Positions 24,317 through 40,000 are shown, counted from the stretch's first letter. The stretch: DNA of 64,000 nucleotides from Mansonella perstans (GCA_037074765.1 JBAMDO010000122.1:100055-164054); one strand, 5' to 3'. Made by a program: numbers and translations. Notes: a model not told the origin generated them from the sequence alone.

Positions 24317-26249
24317 CGATGTTGTTTGCGAGCATTCGTCATCAGTTGTTGGTAACGAGAAAACGGAAAGCATTCCTCACTGTCCTGTCACTCACCGTTA
24401 CTTCATTATTAATTTCATCCCAAACTACTACTTCTTCATTATTCGAACACTTAATGGAATTTACTTCTCTCCAAACGGCAATACATTTACATTGCTGTGA
24501 GTCCTGCCTATCGCCTTAAAAAAATATGGGAAATGACTCTGCTTATCCAGCATCTGTGTTTCGTGTTTCATCTGTCATCTGTTTCTTCTTTATAAAAGAA
24601 AACAGTTTTGTCTACCGCTGGCTTCCAAATGTTGAACTGTAATTGCACAGTAAACTGAGAATAGCTAAAGCTATTAATCATCATATCACAAGCCAGTAAA
24701 CCTATAAATTATAATGAATAATAATATGTCCTTCGCAAAAACCATAACCTGAAGATTTACTCCATCCTGTTCCTGCATACAATTCATATCTTGATGATTA
24801 GTTCATGCGCCGCTAGTGGTACCATTATAGCATAGTTTTCTTTTTTTTTTATTTTCAAAGACGCCAAAGATCCAAGAATTTTTCTTCTTCTGAGAAGGAA
24901 AATTCCTATACCGATGGTTATGTATTTAGTAGTTATTCCTAATTATTTCTGGTAATAAATTTAACACACTTTCAATGCGTTTCAAAGACAGTAGTCAATG
25001 AAAGTTTCGGAAACTCAAGTTATAGTGGAATAAACAGTGAGTTGTATTATTAAGTTGGAATTATTGAAGCTGATATTAATTTAAAAGTTGAGTCAACGCT
25101 GAGCAAATTAAAGATGCAATAGTGATATTGAAAAGAAAAAAAAAACTTTAATTATTATATTCTTGATACGTAAAATGCTTAAAGCTCATTCATATTTTTA
25201 CTCATAGCTATCAGTTTCTCCTTCCTTTCGATGTTAAATTAGTTCTGCTAGAACGACAAATGGAAATTATTCAGAGAGTATTTAAATCGAATGCATTTAG
25301 CAGCATTAAATACAGCTATTGAAAGTGAAGTTTCAAGTTGAAATTTAGTTGCTCAGCAAATTTGAAGTGTTATCGATAATGCTAAAAGTTTTCCATAGCA
25401 TCCATATTGTTTAGACATCATTTGCTGTCGCAAAAAATTTCTTTTGTTGTATATGATCAAAATATCAAGTTCAAAAAACTGATAGCCGAAAAAAGATTAA
25501 CATCATTTGCTTACTCCGATTTCATATGATCCTATCACCGGTTACTGATTATAATTAGCAGAGTGAAAGAACTAAGATTTTATCAGTAAATGATTAATTT
25601 GGTTTCAGCAATGATGGTCACTCAATTCACAGGTGTGAAATTTGCATTAGTGAGTTTAAAGGTCATCGGCTACATCTTCGCAGCAATCCGTTTTTAGGCC
25701 ATGAAAACTCAAAGATAACTCTAAGGCTCATATTAGAACAAGTTAATGAAGTATGCGAAACAGATATATCAATGTTATTGGCAGGTACTGAATGTCACGA
25801 AACGTTATTGCGAATATTGTCATTACGGCAAATTAATACTATATCATTTCAGTTTCAAAACTTTTGGAAAAAAAATTATATGACAGATTCACGTATAATA
25901 AAAATAGATCCATCAATAAAGTAACAAAGTATGAAAGAGATAATGAATAAATCAAATGAATACATTTAAACATAATTTTATTTGATGTGAAGTTTTATTA
26001 TTGCTATGACAATTTAAAGACCTTGATTATTTTAGATCAAAATTATGTAATCTTAATCCTTTGTAGCCATTTGTTTCAGGTGAAAATAAAATATAGGTAA
26101 TTGTTCTCTAACCTGGAAGTAGAAAGGATTGCTAGTTTTAAATGAAATTTGATTTTCTCATTTGAATCATCGTTTGACCTGCTTTCAGTTTCTGTCCCTT
26201 AACCAAAAGTGACATTTTTTATAAGCGTTCCTCTTTCAGCGGACAGTGA

Positions 26250-26462
26250 CTGGCTATTGCTTTATGTAACAACCTTGCAACTCTCCTCTTCGCTGTTCTG
26301 CTCTCTTCACATCAGATCGACTATGTACCATTCCAGCATGACAGCAATGTGACAATGTCTCGTCAGCACAGCCACACAAATACCACTCCCATGCCGGTGC
26401 CATTTGATTTCCAGACACTTACAACCACCACCACCAACATCTCCACCGTTCCGTTCGCTTAA
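26250..26462 (+). other. Coding-like open frame, unidentified
   Basis: From CTG at 26250 to TAA at 26460-26462 one frame is open for 70 codons. It starts with a hydrophobic run (ATLLFAVLLSSHQ) and continues IDYVPFQHDSNVTM, then HSHTNTTPMPVPFDFQTL and a Thr run. The patch is GC-richer than its surroundings. No ATG opens the frame and no domain is recognised. It could be an exon of a secreted or membrane protein or a chance frame. Confidence 0.2.
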
Positions 26463-26839
26463 ACCGTTCGTTTCTGTTTCACTTTATTTAGCAGAGAGAA
26501 TATCCACTTTTTAGATTCATTCTCTTTGCTTCAGAAAGCAAAATTCTGTTAGGAATCGAATGTAAGCTTTTCAGTTAGTAAGAGTTGATTCCGTAATTCT
26601 TCAGGATTGTGAAGTGATCAGTAATTGACCTTGTTAATAGGTTGATATTCGTTCCACTAATTTTTGATTTCTTCTCAAGCGCTTTTAATCAATATTTTCA
26701 TTTTTCGTTTTAGCTATTTTTAATAAATTCAAAATTTTTCACAAATTACAAGATTACTAACACAGATTGTTAAAAAAAATATCATAATGCCTTTGTTTAC
26801 TTTATGCTTAAATATTATTTAATCAAATATTACCACTAG

Positions 26840-26880
26840 TCTCAGTTTCTAAATGTAGGACTAGCATTTAGAAACTGAGA
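26840..26880. repeat. Perfect 16-bp inverted repeat, 9-base loop
   Basis: The arm TCTCAGTTTCTAAATG at 26840-26855 pairs exactly with 26865-26880 across the loop TAGGACTAG. The stem is too short for a usual nematode microRNA precursor and no larger stem surrounds it. It may be a remnant of a small mobile element or a hairpin of unknown role. Confidence 0.75.
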
Positions 26881-29800
26881 TAGACAATCATTTGCATAAT
26901 TCAATAGTTTCTTAACTTTGAATCAAAGCAAATATCTGGTCAGCAATCATTAAGTGTTCTTTGCATTTTGTGCCATTTTTTTGCATCAGAAATCCTTCGC
27001 AATTTATTCGTCTCTCAACAGACTAATTAGTTTTCTCACTTCATTTACAGCCTTTTCCATGCAGCTATTAATGGGTACTTGAAGATATCAGATATTTATT
27101 ATGAAATTTCATAACTAAATGTATTGTGACAATCTTTGGCCTTAGTCACATCTTTGCAAACATCAAACCTTTTTTGTCCTGCAAATTCTCATTTAGCCAT
27201 TCTATTTCGATCATTCCAGACAACTTCCTTCATGCAAATTATGTCTTCTCCAGCATAAAATTTCACTGGCTAGTGGAAAATTCTAATCCAATATGTAATT
27301 CAATAGAACTTCTCCTGACCATTTCGTGATTATATTTTTATACGTTTAAGCTGCCATTTGCAATTTTCAAAGCAATAAAAATGTATTGTTTTTTTTTCCA
27401 GAGCTAACTTGCTTGCAGTGCAATAAAACCTTATTGTCCGACTCTGAACTGATAGTAAGAGCAAGAATATATCTTAAATTTGTAAAAAAATAGCTTGGAT
27501 TTCGGTAACATATTTATTCCATCTGGGACCATCTGTATAATTAGCAGAAGAGAGTTTTGCTTCTTGGACCACGCTGAAGTAGAACTTCAAAAAGCTCTTC
27601 CTTAGCTGTGTTGTTTTCAATTTTATCATTGATATCATCACGAAAATCACACTCATCATCATCACCTCATCGTTTTCACTGTGTATTATTATTATTATAT
27701 TTGCCATCATTACCAATTTATATTCAAGCCTAAATTAAATAAAATTTTCATTTTACTAATTCGAAAACTGAAATTTGGAAAAGTGATCAAGTACAGAGAG
27801 GAATATCTGACCGGTAATGTTGATACAGTATGTTAGCACTTTATAGGACACTCCTGCCGCCAATATCTTTGGTACCTCCCATCGCCATCCAAGCGTACAG
27901 TACTCTTAAATCAAAACAAATTTAACATTGGTTTTTCTGTCGCTACATTGCATTTGAAGTTTACTGTTTGAATACGTGAAATCTAGTTCAAGAATTTAAA
28001 GCCAGAGGACTCTTAGGAATTCATTGATAGATTAAATTTTTTTAAAGCAACTTTTAATGTTTTTCAGTGGAAAAATGAAAATGCAGAAGGAAATCATTAG
28101 AACTCTTGGTGTTAGAAAGCTCGAAAGCAATTCGCTCTTGTCGTCTATCGCAATTACTGCATCTATTAGCTAAATTGACAATGAAATGTAAACTATGATA
28201 CTGAAAAAATGTGTGAAAGCCTTTTAATTACTGAAAAATATCCATCTCCTTGGTGATTATGCTTGCTTTCCAAAAAGTTAGAAGATAGTGAAGTTTTGAT
28301 GTGGTCTTTATCAAGGTACCAGATTATACAAGTACGCGTAGTGTTTTACCTTGTAATAACTCCCGAAACCCCGAAACATTTTTCGGGAAATATTATCCGA
28401 AGCTTTTAACAACTTGCTCGTTAACATCCAAGCTCAGATGATACTAAATGTGTTAATGCATATTAAGTTTAGCAAAAATTCCAACGTAACCAATTTATTA
28501 TATCATTCACAATTGAACAATAAAAGACTTTCCTGATTTCCATAGCCTTATTCGATTTTTATTATGATTTTTTATTGAGCGAAATCCCTTCAGACTAAAG
28601 CGATATTGTTAACATTGCTAATGCAAGGCTAGCACTATAATTGAGCAAATCAAGATTTAAGTATCAATTTATGTATTCATTTGTTTTTTTATTTTTATCA
28701 GTTAAGTACAATTGGCACTTTGCAATGTTGAAACAATTTTTATATTTTAATATTTCCAAAGCAAGGGTCTTTTGAAAAGAAAAGAATCTGTGAAGCAATC
28801 AGCAATTTATAAATCACTTGATTACTTATCATAATTAGTTCCAATTGAAATCAATGTATTATCAGCCAAATCTTCATGGTTTATAATTTTTCGTTCTAGC
28901 ACTTTGTTATTTTAATTAATTATATAAAGCAGCGGTGCGATTTTATAATAATGATAATACTTGTAGAAGATTTAGAGTCTAGCAAATGACGAATATTTTT
29001 CGCCTACAATTTCAATAGTCGATTAAAAAAAGGAAGTGTGAGAATTATAAAATATAAACAAGTTATTTTCGATACAAAAAATGGGTCGGGGTCGTTGGAT
29101 TAACGTTTGTCGGCATTTCCACCAAACATCATTCCCCACCTCCTTGTTTATTTCTTACTCATGTTTGGTATCAATCGTTCACTGCTGGCATTTAGAATTT
29201 CCACAATTTCTACATTACAAAGTGTTTCCCGAAACTCCAGCCCACTCCATTCCCAATCACACACATCTCTTTCATTCGTCATATATCCGTTCCAATCTGC
29301 CTAATCCTATCGTATCAATCCTACGTCAGCATAAATTACTGAACTGCCAACATACCTGCCACTTTATTTTCCTTTTTTATGTTTTTCTTTGACTTTCAGT
29401 TCTTTTTAATCACTAATTCACTGAAGGATACTCGATCTTTGAGCGGAAGATTCAAAAATTCAATTCTGTTTCCTTTTTTGTTCTTTCAATATAATGCTGT
29501 AAAAGTACCATAATCATTTTGTTTTTCCACCACTCTGGAGATGCCATGATCAGATATTTATTCGGCACAGTGCACTATATTATCATCAATACTGCATTTT
29601 CCTATGGCAGTTTAAGAACGTAATTTTAGTTTCAAACATATTTGAAATTTCTGCGTCGATCAGAAACATAAGAGAACATCTGCTTAATTAGATGTTTGAA
29701 ATGACTTAAAATGAACACAAAAGCTCGAAATGATGAAGTTCATCTATTGAGTTGCAAATTCATAATAATTAATTTCAGGTTTATTGAAATGGCACATAAT

Positions 29801-32800
29801 GCGCTACATGTAGAATTTGCGACCAAAAGAACAAGTTAGCACAAATGATGGAGATGATGATTTTTAGTAGAATAAGTTCAGTCATGTTAATTACTTCTTT
29901 GTTTACAATTTTGCTAATTAAAAAGAATAAAAATGGAAATTGGTTTTCCTTTTTAGAGAAAAATTGGAAAATTGTGAGTACAGTACCAAAGGAACGTAGT
30001 GCTTTCCCGAACTAACCAACAGACCACTTGCACTTTCTCTTACTCTCATAATTCATTGCTAGAAGAGATCGTTAGACTGATGAAACAATTGCATTAATTA
30101 AACTTACATTAAATTACAATTGTAAATTCGTTTCTTTTGCTAATTATGCGAAATATTTGTGAAAATATCTAAGTAATTCTTTTCTTTGATTGAAATACGT
30201 AGAAAATTAATATGTGTAATGAGAAAGAGAGAAAGGAACAAAAAGAGCGAAAAAGAAAAAAATTCAAAAAAACAGTTTTCATTTTCTTTTGATAATAGTA
30301 ATTATTGAATTGTATTAGAAATAGATTACTTTTTGTAATAAATTAACAAGACTATTTACTACTTAAAATAGCAATTCGTGATAATTTGAATTAAGCCAGT
30401 TGTGTTGTTTACCGGGAGTAAATAGTATCATTTTCTTATTTTCAGATATCAGCGACACTTATAAGGATTGAGCTCAGGGTTACTTCACTCATTGAAGTGA
30501 AAAACTCTGAAGAATCTTTCATGAATTCCTTTTTCCACCTTTTTCTCTTCTTTTTAGAAATCTAAAAGCTGTTGTTTACTCTTTCTTATTTTCGCTTTAA
30601 GAAACAAAAGTTTTGAATAGCAAATAAATTGCCTCCAGCAGTCATTTTTCCAATTCTTTTTACTTTCCTTTATTAAACTTCTTAATGATTATCTATGTGT
30701 GTTTTGGTCGCATACAAAAGTATGCCATTATAAGTCGTAATTTCGCGGCTTTTTTGATTGCTGTGAATGAATTCCTTTTTTCTTGGAATTTGTTGACATT
30801 CCTCATCAACTTTATTTTCAACTCACATAAAAATTAAGTTTCTAAAGCAATGTATAGTCAAAGTTTTGATTTCAATCTAAAATTCAGTATTTGTACAAAT
30901 GCTTAAGGAGCTTTCTGAAAGAGATATTTTATAATACAATCCATGAGAATAAGGAAAAAAATGATGGAAATGAAGTGTAAATAAATCAAAATGACTTAAT
31001 GATGGAAAAGCTCTTTAATTCATTCCGAGGATTTAAATTGCTCAAAGCGTCGGCTGAAGAGCTAGGAATGATGTGTCCTTCTCATCCCTGCATCTTGTAA
31101 GCAATTATTTTGCTTAAAAAGTTGTTTGTATCTTTTTTGCTTGAAATCTGTTCTTCACAACCATAGAATATACTGCAGTTATGCAGCCTGGAAGTTACCC
31201 TCAAAGATAATGGAAATGATAACGGCTCGAAGTAATGTGTTTTGTGAGATTAAATATTTCCGTCACAGTTATTAGGTTCGGACGCAAAAATTTTTAGTGA
31301 CACAACTATCTTCTCACTTTTCAGTCTGCTTTGTGAATTATTGAATGATGGATAAACGTACAAGAATTCAGTTTAAAAATTCGGCTGCAGAAATTTGGTA
31401 TACTAAGTGAATTTTGTTTTACTAGATGAAAATCTCAAAAAATGATGCACCGAATGCAAAATACGAAAGGAATCGTGGAGTGCGTTTGGGATTTTCAGCT
31501 TTAAATTTCAAAATAAACAAATAAAGGAACGCATATTTTGCACACCAATAAACTGAGAGTTGCTATGGTAGAAAGCAACAATGATGATAATCAATAATGA
31601 TGATCAATAGACATGTTAAGGAATTTCATTACCTATTTTTCCTAATGTAGTTTGCTCAGTCTGTGCGATTAAATTATAAATTCATACGCCCTGAAATTTG
31701 AAGCTGGTTTGAAGTACAGTTAAATCTTTCTTTCGGTTTCAGCTTATATATATTGTTTTATTTGTTTAACTTTCATTACTGTCTAATTCTAAATTGTCCG
31801 GTGTAAAAAGTATTTTTGCAAGCAAACAAAGTAAAAAGTATAAGGATTTAAATATAGTTTCAAAAATGAAAGCTAAACAAGAATTTATGGTAGTAGAAAT
31901 TCGAAAGTTCAGGAATTCATGTTGCTTTTTTAGCAATTTCTTGCAAATTTTATCCAGAAAAATATGGAAATTATCCGATAAAAATGTTCAGGCGATAAAT
32001 TGGAAAATAGAAATAAAGATAAAATGGCAGTTGTTTGCGCAACTGTTCGCTATTTTATCAGCAAACAAGTCACCAATTTCTTTCCCCGAACTCCTTTTTT
32101 CATGATGAAAATATACCGTTCTTTTAATACTAGTTGAAATTTCTATTTTTTTTTTTTTAACAGACAGTCCGCCCATAAACGAAAACGATGGAGTTTGTAG
32201 TTTGCTATTTATACTAAATATTTTATGAGTGGCTGGCAAATAGCGAACGAAACTGCTTTCGTTTATTAATTCTGAGAATATCATGTGAACGTGAAGTGTT
32301 TTTTCATTGATGAAGTTTTGAAATCATCAATAATGCTAATTTGCTGAGGGAACTGAGATAACGTAACATTGTATACTGACCGCAAGCATTTATTGTACAT
32401 TCATTGAATTGCGGCTATCAGTACTTCTAGACAACTTCGCATGGATATGAATATATGAATGTGCTTTTCATATCGGATAGCTTAAGTAGTGGTTTATTTG
32501 AAACATGCAGTTTATTCATCTTCTATAAAATAAAAACTTAACTGAATTATTTTCAGCTAAATTTTACTCAAATGTAATAATCAAATGCTCGGATTGAAAG
32601 ATTAGTGCTGTGCAGAAATTACTGTGCAGTTTTTTTTTTAGATTAAAAGTCCACCGTACAGTGATATTTGAAGTATTGTGCATACTTTATTGAAATTAGC
32701 AAACTTGCAAAATTATGTGAATGTACAGTGATTTCTGTGCATTACATGCTTATAACGAAATGTTCCCCAATGAATGGCATACATTTCAACCAGCATGTTG

Positions 32801-34017
32801 CTTTCATTAGTTCGACAAACTTTTTCAACAAATATTTCTAATATCTTTTAGAGCCAGATCTGTGCACTTTAAAACCTAGAAATATAAACATATCAATATA
32901 TGATTATCAAAAAACTGAAAAAAAAGACAATAATTGCACAATAATGCTCTTACTTCTGAATAGTTTGATAGTGTCTGACAGAGTGAAGCTATTGTAAAAT
33001 GGACGGATGGTCTCATATTAAAGCTGTGAGGAATTGTTTCATAGTAATACTTCCCTTTCCTACTATTTCTTAGCTTTTTCCGTCTGCATTTCGACTTGTC
33101 GAGTCGCAATATATCTGACGCTTTCAATCAAGAATAAAGCCACGACTTTTAAACTGTTAACGAAGTATGGCAAAATCTTAGTACCATTTGTCCTTCCAAG
33201 TTATTATCGCATTATTAATATTATAAACAAGATCGTCTGTTGTAAATCTGTGGCGAATCAACACGTGGTAAAAAGGAAACATTGGAAGTTTCACACTTTA
33301 TCATATTTACTTAGATTGTTTAGAAGCATTGAAAACAGCGATTTCTTTCTACCAACTTTTAAAGTTCTTATTTAGCTAATAATAGGTGACAATATTACTT
33401 CTTTGCTTCTTGTTGTGACATAATTTAACTAAAACTATTAAAGAAAAACTTTGGATTGAATGTGACATGCAGAGCCGAATGAGTTTATTGGAAGTTTGTA
33501 TTTTGAGTTCTTTCATGCGTGAGTTTATTGGTATGGATTTATGGAACTTAAATAATTTGAAAGGCTCATTTGAAAAAGCATTATCAGTTCAGAATTTTGA
33601 AAATTTCTCGAATAAATCATGCAGATTTAAAAAAATTTCGATCTTTTGATGTTAGGGATGTTTCTAGCATTCAATTTGAAAATGATTAATTCTTGATAGT
33701 AATTTAACATGATTAGTTTCATGAGAATTTGCCCACCATTTTTCAAATCGCTAAGCACTCATTTTTCCACTTCCTGTCCACCATTTCTATGCCATTCTGT
33801 TATTTGGCTCTCTTAACTCGAAAAGTTTGTCATTTTAACAGCAAAAAAAATTAAAGAGAAAAAGGGAAAGAATATGTCACTTGCACAGATTTCTTCTGTT
33901 CACGAATAACAACAGTAATGGAACTTTGTTGTTACGAGTAAAGCTCATCAGGGCAACCCAGGAAAAGTTATTTTATTGTAAAGACACTTTTTGTTTAAAA
34001 AAGAAAAATATTTGGGC

Positions 34018-34070
34018 ATATGTTTGTATGTGTATGTGTGTAAGTAGGTGTGTATGTGTATGTGCATCCC
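34018..34070 (+). repeat. TG/TATG-rich microsatellite
   Basis: Runs of TATGTGTATGTGTG type alternate with GTAAGTAGGTGTG. This is low-complexity DNA and breaks up any real reading frame through it. Confidence 0.6.
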
Positions 34071-37000
34071 AATTGATCGGTGATTGCTTCTTCAGATTTG
34101 AAATATTTCGCAGTCAGTCAACTCATCAAACCAACTACAATGTTGTTTGTTACATTTGCACTTTTTTTCAATTCAGATGCTACTACTACTACTCTATGTG
34201 CATCCTCCCGCAGGGAACACCGACGCATGCTTCCCAACTCGACTCGCCCGACGCTTCAAACGATCATCCTGTTCCAATATACCGTGCAATTTTTCGCCAC
34301 TTTTTCAGCCACAGTGACTACACTACTCAGTCTATGTAATTTTACATATTCCAAGAGATCCAAGAAGCTCTATTGATTGCACTGTAGTCCTAATTAGTGG
34401 GAAAGTTATTATTTGTTACGGTGTTATGTATCGTGTAATCTCTTTGTCTACCGCATAATTTTCATCACATTTAAAGAACTTTTCTCTTTCTGTTACACCT
34501 TTTTTTCAAATCTCAATTGTTGCATACTTTTTATTATCACATCTTCAGTGCTTTTCAAGTGACTGCTAAATGACCAAATTTTTCGACTTTTCAAATAAAG
34601 CATTCATTAGTTTCTAATTAATGGCTCTCAGAAAATCAAAGAAGTAAAGTATTTTTCTACTGCTTTCATTGCATTTCCGACGCGAAATTCGTAGTGGAGT
34701 AAATTGGGCTGGACTATTCGTCTTGTGCAGAATAACGGTTAGGTGAAAGGAAAGATTCTCACAACTTATATGAATACAATCAGGCTGGGTTTTACTGTCC
34801 AACCTGGTCATAGTAAATTGGTCATAGTAAAAACTTTCAGGTCAACTTTCCATTTTTTTCTTAAAACTCGAAAAAAGCTGTTTGCATTCCGTTGTATTTG
34901 GCATTTCATGATATATTTTGATGTTTTGCGGAGTGATACAAGAGGTTATAGTTTGGATATTATTCAAAATTTGAAATCGATTTCATATCTTTAATTTTAG
35001 TTTCTATTTTTTGCGTTTTAAAGCAGTGGAATAATAGATTAATGAATTGCAAAAGCTTTACATTACGATTGTAATGAGTACTTTTTTAAAAAGTATATAA
35101 GCTATCGTTGCCTTTCTGTTACCTATTTTGATATTTATACAATATCAAAATATGTAAAGTCCAACTGTACATATCAATTTCAACTGCTCTTTTCCTATAT
35201 AATCTGATCTACTCGTCTCAACTAATGCATATTTGTGCTTACGGATAAAGTTACATAGAGGCAGCATGAGATTAATGATTTTGATAAAGAGATGCTCAAA
35301 TTAGTTTCTTAATGATCTGTATTTAAAAAATATTCATTCAATTTACCGATTACCGGATTGTAGGCAAATAATCCAACTGTATTTGTTCATATCGAAGGTG
35401 TCCACTTTTCAATTTCATTATCATCGATTTCATTATTTCATCAACAAGACCATTTCATGAATGGTTTATAGTATGGAAAATTTCACTGTTTCTCATCTGT
35501 TTTCTACTTTGTTGTATTTTTCTCTTTTCCTTTTGCTTCATTACTATCTCTAATCATTTTCATTTCCAATCAAAGAGAGAACTTTTTTATCAGGAATGAA
35601 AAAAGTATTTTGTTTGCGATTCGAGTAAAAAGGAACAGGAATGGAACAGAAAAGAAGTTTTTGATGTTTGTGCAATCGCGTCAAATGATAAATTTCTCAA
35701 AGGAAAGTGCATCTAAAAAGTAAAGTTTCGTATGACAACATATTGCCCAATGTCATTTCATTGGTTATGGCCAATAGTCATTTCTTGATTATAAGTTATG
35801 TACAAAGATTATTTCATTACTCATAAAAATATGAATATGGCTTTTAATTGCATTTATTGCTGATACGGCGAGAGAACACTTATAGAATGACATTACGAGA
35901 TCTTCCTTCCTTTCACTGTTTTTTTTTTTCTTTTATTCCAGCTTGATTCTTGCTTCTTTCCTTGAGAACTAATAACTTATCGATTAAGTAGAGAGGATAA
36001 ATGTTAGATTTTGATATCCCGGTGAACATTTCTTGGTGAAATACTGAGTGGATTAATATATAGGAAGGATTTACGATTGAATAAAGAATCGAGATGAAGT
36101 AGTTGTTTCTTGATTGAACGGAATTTGTAATCAATAAAAATCGTCTGATCGAAATTTCAGAAATTTTTCACTTTTAATTTGCATAATTTCTAACATCATG
36201 AAGTTCCCAGGTTTCTTCATAGTAAAGTTACGATAACTGTTTTGATGACAAGCTAGCAATGCTGCCATTTCTTTAAAGTAATTATATTTCATTCAACTTC
36301 TTAATGAAATTCAATTTTTCTTACTCATTTTCCTACCTTTTTCTTAGCCTTTACTAGCTATACTAATCTATCTATTTGGATACTATTTAACTCACAATTT
36401 CTATGTTATGTAAAGATACATTATCATAAATATATACACAGGAATGCAGGTATGTTGCATGCATGCGGACCCATCCATCAATCATCACGCTCATCAATCA
36501 TAACGATACAAACCATATTAATTTATGCAGTGTTCGATTAAAAAATGCACTGATAAAGTGATCATTAATCAAAACTTTATTTTTGACAAATTATTCGAGA
36601 CCATTATGACAACAAAATAAATGTATAAAAAAGTATAGATCGAGAATCACTGTATATTTCCCGCATTCACTTGAAAGCAATTACACCTTTAATCCGTATC
36701 TGTAGCACAATTCCGGCTAAAAATTTGAGTCCTACTTATATCCTGATAGTATCCAACGATAGGCCTGAAACTTTAAGGAATTTGAGCTGCACTCTAATCT
36801 TTCAACAAATTTCACAGAGATATTTCTAAGAGTTATGTTTTTCTTGATTGCTGCAATGAATTTTCACTGAACACATCCCTCCAGTAAATAACAAAACATT
36901 TAATTATTAAAATGAAAGTGCAAGAAAACAATCTGTTTTTTACTACTCTCTTTTTCCCTTCCTTCCTTTGCCATATTTAAGACCATTATCACTATCCATA

Positions 37001-40000
37001 CCCTTCCTCTAACATTCAATATCCATTTTAGAGTGGATAAAAAAAAAAAAAAAAAACAAATCCAACTTTTGCCTTCTCTTTTTATCACTATCAATTATTA
37101 CACTCTCTGAAACTAACCAACAAATATTTTACGCTTTAGTCTCTCAATATTAAAATTATCTCTTCTTGTTATTCTTCGCTCTTTTTTTTTTATTTTTTTT
37201 TTTCCACTTTTATTCCTTCCACCTTGCAAATGTTTTTCCTTTTCTCTTTATCCAAAATACTGCAACTTTACTTTGTTAAACATTACTATCTATCTTTTTT
37301 TTTCCTCTATAATTACTTTTTCTCTATCAACTTTTCTCTCTTTCTTTACCACTTGCTGTTTATGGCTCTCATGGCCTGAATTCTTTTTTGTCTTATAGAT
37401 GCAATTTCAAAAGTTGTTTATTAAAAAAAAGTTATGCACTTCCGGATACGGTAGTTTGTCCTCAGTAAGTTATTTGTTTCTCACCAGGTTGCTATTCTTC
37501 ATTATAACTGATCGGTAGGGGAGGCGTTTTATCGTTGACATCGTCACAAGAGAGTTGCGCTCTTGCGACCATTGCTGTTTTACTATAAATGCGAAGAAGG
37601 GATGTTTATAAATTGAAAAGGAAAAGGTGTTCGCCATATTCATTCCTGTTCCATCTCTGTTCATACTACGAAATTACTCATTGAAGAAAAGAAGTTGCGG
37701 ACTGTTCGAAATTTAATTCTTTCAGAATTAACGCACACGTCATTAAATACATTTTTTGAAGGACAACATTTTAGTACCAAAATAAATTTGATAGTTTTAA
37801 ATGAGAAATCATTAATTTTTTTCCGTCTATTCGCTAAATTCAATTTCTGGCACAAGTAGAAAATTTAACAAACCAATGAAAAGTAATATCGATTTATGTT
37901 TTTTTTTTTTTTTTTTCTTTGGCTCGAAACGAACAAGCTAAAGGAATGCAAAATTTTCCCAAATTTTTTTCTTTTTTTTTCTCTATATAATTTGCTGGTA
38001 TTGCGAATACTTCTATATTGTCAAGTTATTTCTCAAATCAACAATATCAGTGTTAAAATAGATTTTCTATCTTACCTTTCCTTTTAATCATAAATTGAAT
38101 ATTATAAATTCGTATTGAGTGGTTTCAAAATGAGGCAGTTAATTCTTTATACTTCATTGCATCTTGCAAATACCAAACTTTCTTAAACGTTTTTTCTGCA
38201 GACTTTTTTGCTTGTGTTGAAAGTGAGATAAAACAAAAAGAAACCTTTGATTGATGTCAACTCTTACTTTTATCAACGCTTATTCAGTTTGATATGAGCT
38301 TCATGAACTATCTGCTTGTATGCCTTTTTTGTAAATCTGCCATCAATTTTCCATCAAAATATTTCATGTTTATACACGATAATAAATTAAACTAAAACTA
38401 TAAGTTCTCAATCTCAACAAAATTATTCGCAAAGTTGATTTGCAATGAGGTAGGCACACGAACTATTCATCCATATTATTAGCAACTTGGACAATGAAAT
38501 ATCAAATAGTTACGACTGCTAGATAGGATGGATGGGAAAATCCCTTGTTCATCTGAATCATAACATATTTATCCTGAATCTCAAATATTGAATCATAATA
38601 ATTTTGGTATTTCTCTTTTAGTTCGTTTCACTTTTCTCTCGTCTGTTTTGACTTTAAGATACAAGACTTTTGGCAATTTCCTAATCAAGCTTTTTGTCTT
38701 GGGCACACATTTAGATCATGGAGTTTCCTGGCTTCTGGTTAAGGGATTTCAGAGCTGGAACAATTTTTTCCTGCGTAGAAACTACGGCAAACTTGACGGT
38801 TAATCATTGAAGCTATTTCTTTTTTAAAATTGTCCATTGGTTATCGGTGTCTCAGAAATACTTTATAAAACCATATATGTAGAATGTGAGTAATATTTTA
38901 TGACAAGAGCTAAATTTGTTGAGAGAGGAAAGTTTCATTAACAATCAAGCAAACCGTATTTAAGATAGTGCAGTTTGAATGGCTACACTGTCGTCACTTT
39001 TCAATTACCCGTCCTATAACTTTCTAGCTATTTTACATTTCACCAAAGTCCGAAATTGTCCAGTATCTTTATTATTATTAATCATTATTATTATCAATAA
39101 TCATGAATACTGTTCATTAGCTTATATCTCTTCTTCCTCTCTTCCATATTATTTTCCTGTTACCTCGATGAAATTCGTATTCATTGAATATCGTGTACAA
39201 CATAACGATGAATGCCATAGCTATATCTGTCACATATTGCAGCATACTTTCATGTATTAACGAATAGTTCTAGTCTTTTGAGCAGAGATTTGAAGTAGAG
39301 CAATGTTTTACCTTAGCTATCAATCAATAGTGGCTAAAAATCCAAAAGCAAATTTATAAATAAAAATAGGCATTGACCGATATTTGCTTTTGCATCACTT
39401 GTATCAAACTAATGTGATTAATTTGTTGGTGATGTTTAAATTCAGATGCTCTTGGTTAATCCATCTTATTTCAAATTATAATATCTTAAAATTAAGTGAA
39501 GCAGTTAGCATAAAATATTCATGTGACAAATAAATTTTTCAATTATTTTGACAAATAAATTTACAGAACAGGCACGACGGCTTATGAATGACTAAGAAAT
39601 AGAAATCTCTATTAGAATTTTTTGAATTCCAGTTTTTTTTTTCAATGTATTAAAAAGTCTTGCAATAAATGCTTCAATTGATTCCTTGTTAGCTGTCCTC
39701 GATTTCCTCGAAAAAATAAATATGATGTTAATGCATTGTTCATGCCTTGTTTTCGGATTTACAGATCATTGCGATTAGTCGAACCTCAGTTTATTTATTT
39801 ACCTCTGAAGAAATCACCGCTTGGCTTTTTTATTAATAACGCAGATCTCGGATATTGCCTGTAATAATGATGAGGTTATTTGAACTTTAGTTTTCCATAA
39901 AATTCAGTATAAAATTTTCATTCTTTTAAACTAAATTTTTAAATTCGAGGCCTGCACAGTTTCACTAATAACAAAAATAACTCATTTTTGGGATAAATAA

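Noticed and set aside
27474..27716. Minus-strand frame ending in a hydrophilic stretch (ANYTDGPRWNKYVTEIQ)
   Set aside because: The C-terminal part looks coding-like, but no acceptor in phase, partner exon or family match was found.
33034..34376. Several overlapping frames of 80-150 codons
   Set aside because: They overlap each other, include microsatellite sequence and show no family motif or consistent exon chain.
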